NCBI RefSeq assembly: GCF_037975245.1 | Contig: NC_092563.1 | Location: 18,343,594-18,407,593 of the forward strand | Source: Apostichopus japonicus | Taxonomy: Eukaryota; Echinodermata; Holothuroidea; Aspidochirotida; Stichopodidae | DNA: 64,000 bases | Reading direction: 5' to 3' | Shown here: positions 62,269-64,000 of the stretch, in pieces | Layout: each line of letters opens with the position of its first letter | Position numbering within the stretch: position 1 is the first letter of the stretch | Position numbers and translations under genes: made by a program | Notes under the pieces: generated by a model | What the model was told of the DNA's origin: nothing | Seen by the model: only the letters and a program-made list of their open reading frames with translations | Databases searched by the model: none

Positions 62269-64000
62269 CTGAAGAGTAAAGATTAAAGTATATCATTTAG
62301 TATTTCATCAATCTTGAATTCATCACAGAAAAGCCTGGAGTTGGTTTTAACATGTTTGCAAACCTCTGGTAAATAATCTTAAACCGTAATAACCAGTCAC
62401 TGCTTTCAGCTTTCGACAATGATCTGGGAAAGTCCCATTTCCACGATAAAGTAATGGATTGTGCTCGAGCACACACATGCCATGTCTATATACTTGGCAG
62501 CCCAGCTTGTTTACTTACTGGCCTAGAATTGACAACATCATTCCAATTCCAAATTCAGCTTAATTTACAAGGTGATGAAAATGTTGGTAAACAACTGATT
62601 ATCATCCTACAGTATTTGGACAAAGCCTGACAAACATTCTTCTTTTGACAGTCATTATTTGAAAGGTTACTCAGAGTTTCCCCAAACCTTACTACAACTT
62701 TTTATCGCAACCAAACTTGTTCTCCCTCCTCCCCAACCCCCCTCCCCCTCCCCTCCTGCTCCCCCTACTACTACACAAGCTATAGTATCTATTTAAAACA
62801 ACCAAACTAAACAATCTATATTTGAACTTCATGTACTCTAAACTTCAGCTAGAAACGTACCAGATTTCGACTCAACAAATAGAAATCTGATTCGTGCAGA
62901 TCGAAAACCTGAGCAAGAATCTTATTGCAAGCTTCAGAATGATACAAACTGGGGACTAAACCTGCACCCAAATCCTAAAATGCTTCCCCCTACCCCCCCC
63001 CCCCCCCGACAAATGGAAAAAGATACTCTAAATGTCAGTCTGTTGAGCACAATTATTAATATGAAGTTAGAACAAGGTGGTGAACAATCAATGTTCCCGA
63101 TGGCTAACAATTCAGAAACACACTTCTTTCTGCATGGTAGAACAATCAAGAGTGCTGATGTTATGAGGGGACAGGTAAACGAGGGCTAGCATAGAAAATT
63201 GATGAATTTTCATAGGGGAAGCAGGCAATGACCTGCTAGAGGCAACTGGGGATGTGTAGTGCAAGCTAGGAAGGTCGGAGTATAATAATGCACATGCGAC
63301 AGGTACAGTATTGGGCGCAGAAGATGGAAATTTTGTGAGCTGGCAAGTCATGTTTGGTATAATTCAGACTAAGTACTTTCAAATCCCTGGAAAAATTATT
63401 CAGAAAAATGTTTAATATTTTCTTTTACATTGTGAAGTAAGATGAAGGAAAGATGGAGGAAGGGTAGAGAGAAAGAGCAAAAGGGTGTGGAATGGGTGAC
63501 CAGGGTCTGGCTAGGGTAAACAATACATACCAGGTTACCAAACTGGTGCATTTGGCAAGCATCATATATTACACCTTTGATTATTCCGGTTAAAACCAAA
63601 GGTTTAAACCAAAATATGATGCATATACGAAAACCAAAACTGTCAAGCTACAGTAATCAAGTATGGATGAGACACAGCCATTAATCCTACAGCCTCTTCC
63701 GTCGAGTACTTCACTACTCAGTGAAGTACAGAGTCTGTACAGAGTCTATCTAGTCTAGTAGGCTACAAACGTTTCCCCAGGCAACAAGCTGCAAATCTCT
63801 AATGCATAATCCACCCAAATCACCTACATGCCCTTCGGAGTAAATATGTATGCAAAATTTACTAAATTGTTTGCATAGAACATGTTCACAGGATGAAAAT
63901 CGTCTTGTCGAGTGAAGTTGTTCCCTTTACTTAAATATAAGCATGAATTAAGAACAGTTTGTAATGGACAAGAGCTAAGTACGAAGACATAGGCTTCAAA
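62269..64000. other. Region upstream of exon 1; no gene recognised
   Basis: Because exon 1 begins at an acceptor, this is the end of an upstream intron in the copine 5'UTR. It holds poly-C/poly-G tracts (62725-62770, 62989-63008), a possible diverged donor-carrying repeat at 63140-63200 (GAGGGGACAGGTAAACGAGG) and no recognisable coding exon, CpG-rich promoter or RNA gene. Confidence 0.55.

Overview
The window is eukaryotic: AT-rich, intron-dominated genomic DNA from an animal, probably a marine invertebrate. The evidence is a metazoan gene with canonical GT-AG splicing, introns of 0.8 to 16 kb, and many short interspersed and hAT-type miniature elements, poly-G/poly-C tracts and microsatellites. 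The repeat style resembles echinoderm (for example sea cucumber) or other marine deuterostome genomes, but that placement is a guess; no diagnostic sequence fixes the species.

I can support one protein-coding gene, a copine on the minus strand, closest in my reading to copine-3. It enters with a 5'UTR/start exon at 62268-62009 and runs leftwards. Coding exons are at 62197-62009, 60128-59949, 49520-49446, 33270-33196, 29612-29526, 24216-24127, and then a pair of alternative 96-bp exons at 11891-11796 and 10974-10879. Every exon is a whole number of codons and every junction is phase 0. One isoform gives 264 residues here, covering the two C2 domains. The C-terminal von Willebrand A-like copine domain is not in the window and should lie left of position 1.

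The most interesting feature is the pair of tandem 96-bp exons (7a and 7b). Both encode the same C2B segment carrying Ca2+-binding loop 3. Both have intact splice sites in the same phase, and they differ in the loop. This looks like a mutually exclusive exon cassette that would switch the calcium/phospholipid-binding loop of copine.

A second oddity is a three-copy tandem repeat (60091-60914). It includes the acceptor and first 38 bp of exon 2, so two decoy acceptors lie upstream of the real exon.

The rest is intronic or flanking. It holds three hAT-like miniature elements with 8-bp target duplications plus a related copy without one, tRNA-derived SINEs, two LINE 3' ends, a dispersed family carrying a perfect splice-donor motif, a 262-bp higher-order tandem repeat at 16.07-16.67 kb, foldback palindromes and simple repeats. 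The remaining open frames are short, lack recognisable domains and are what AT-rich noncoding DNA gives by chance.
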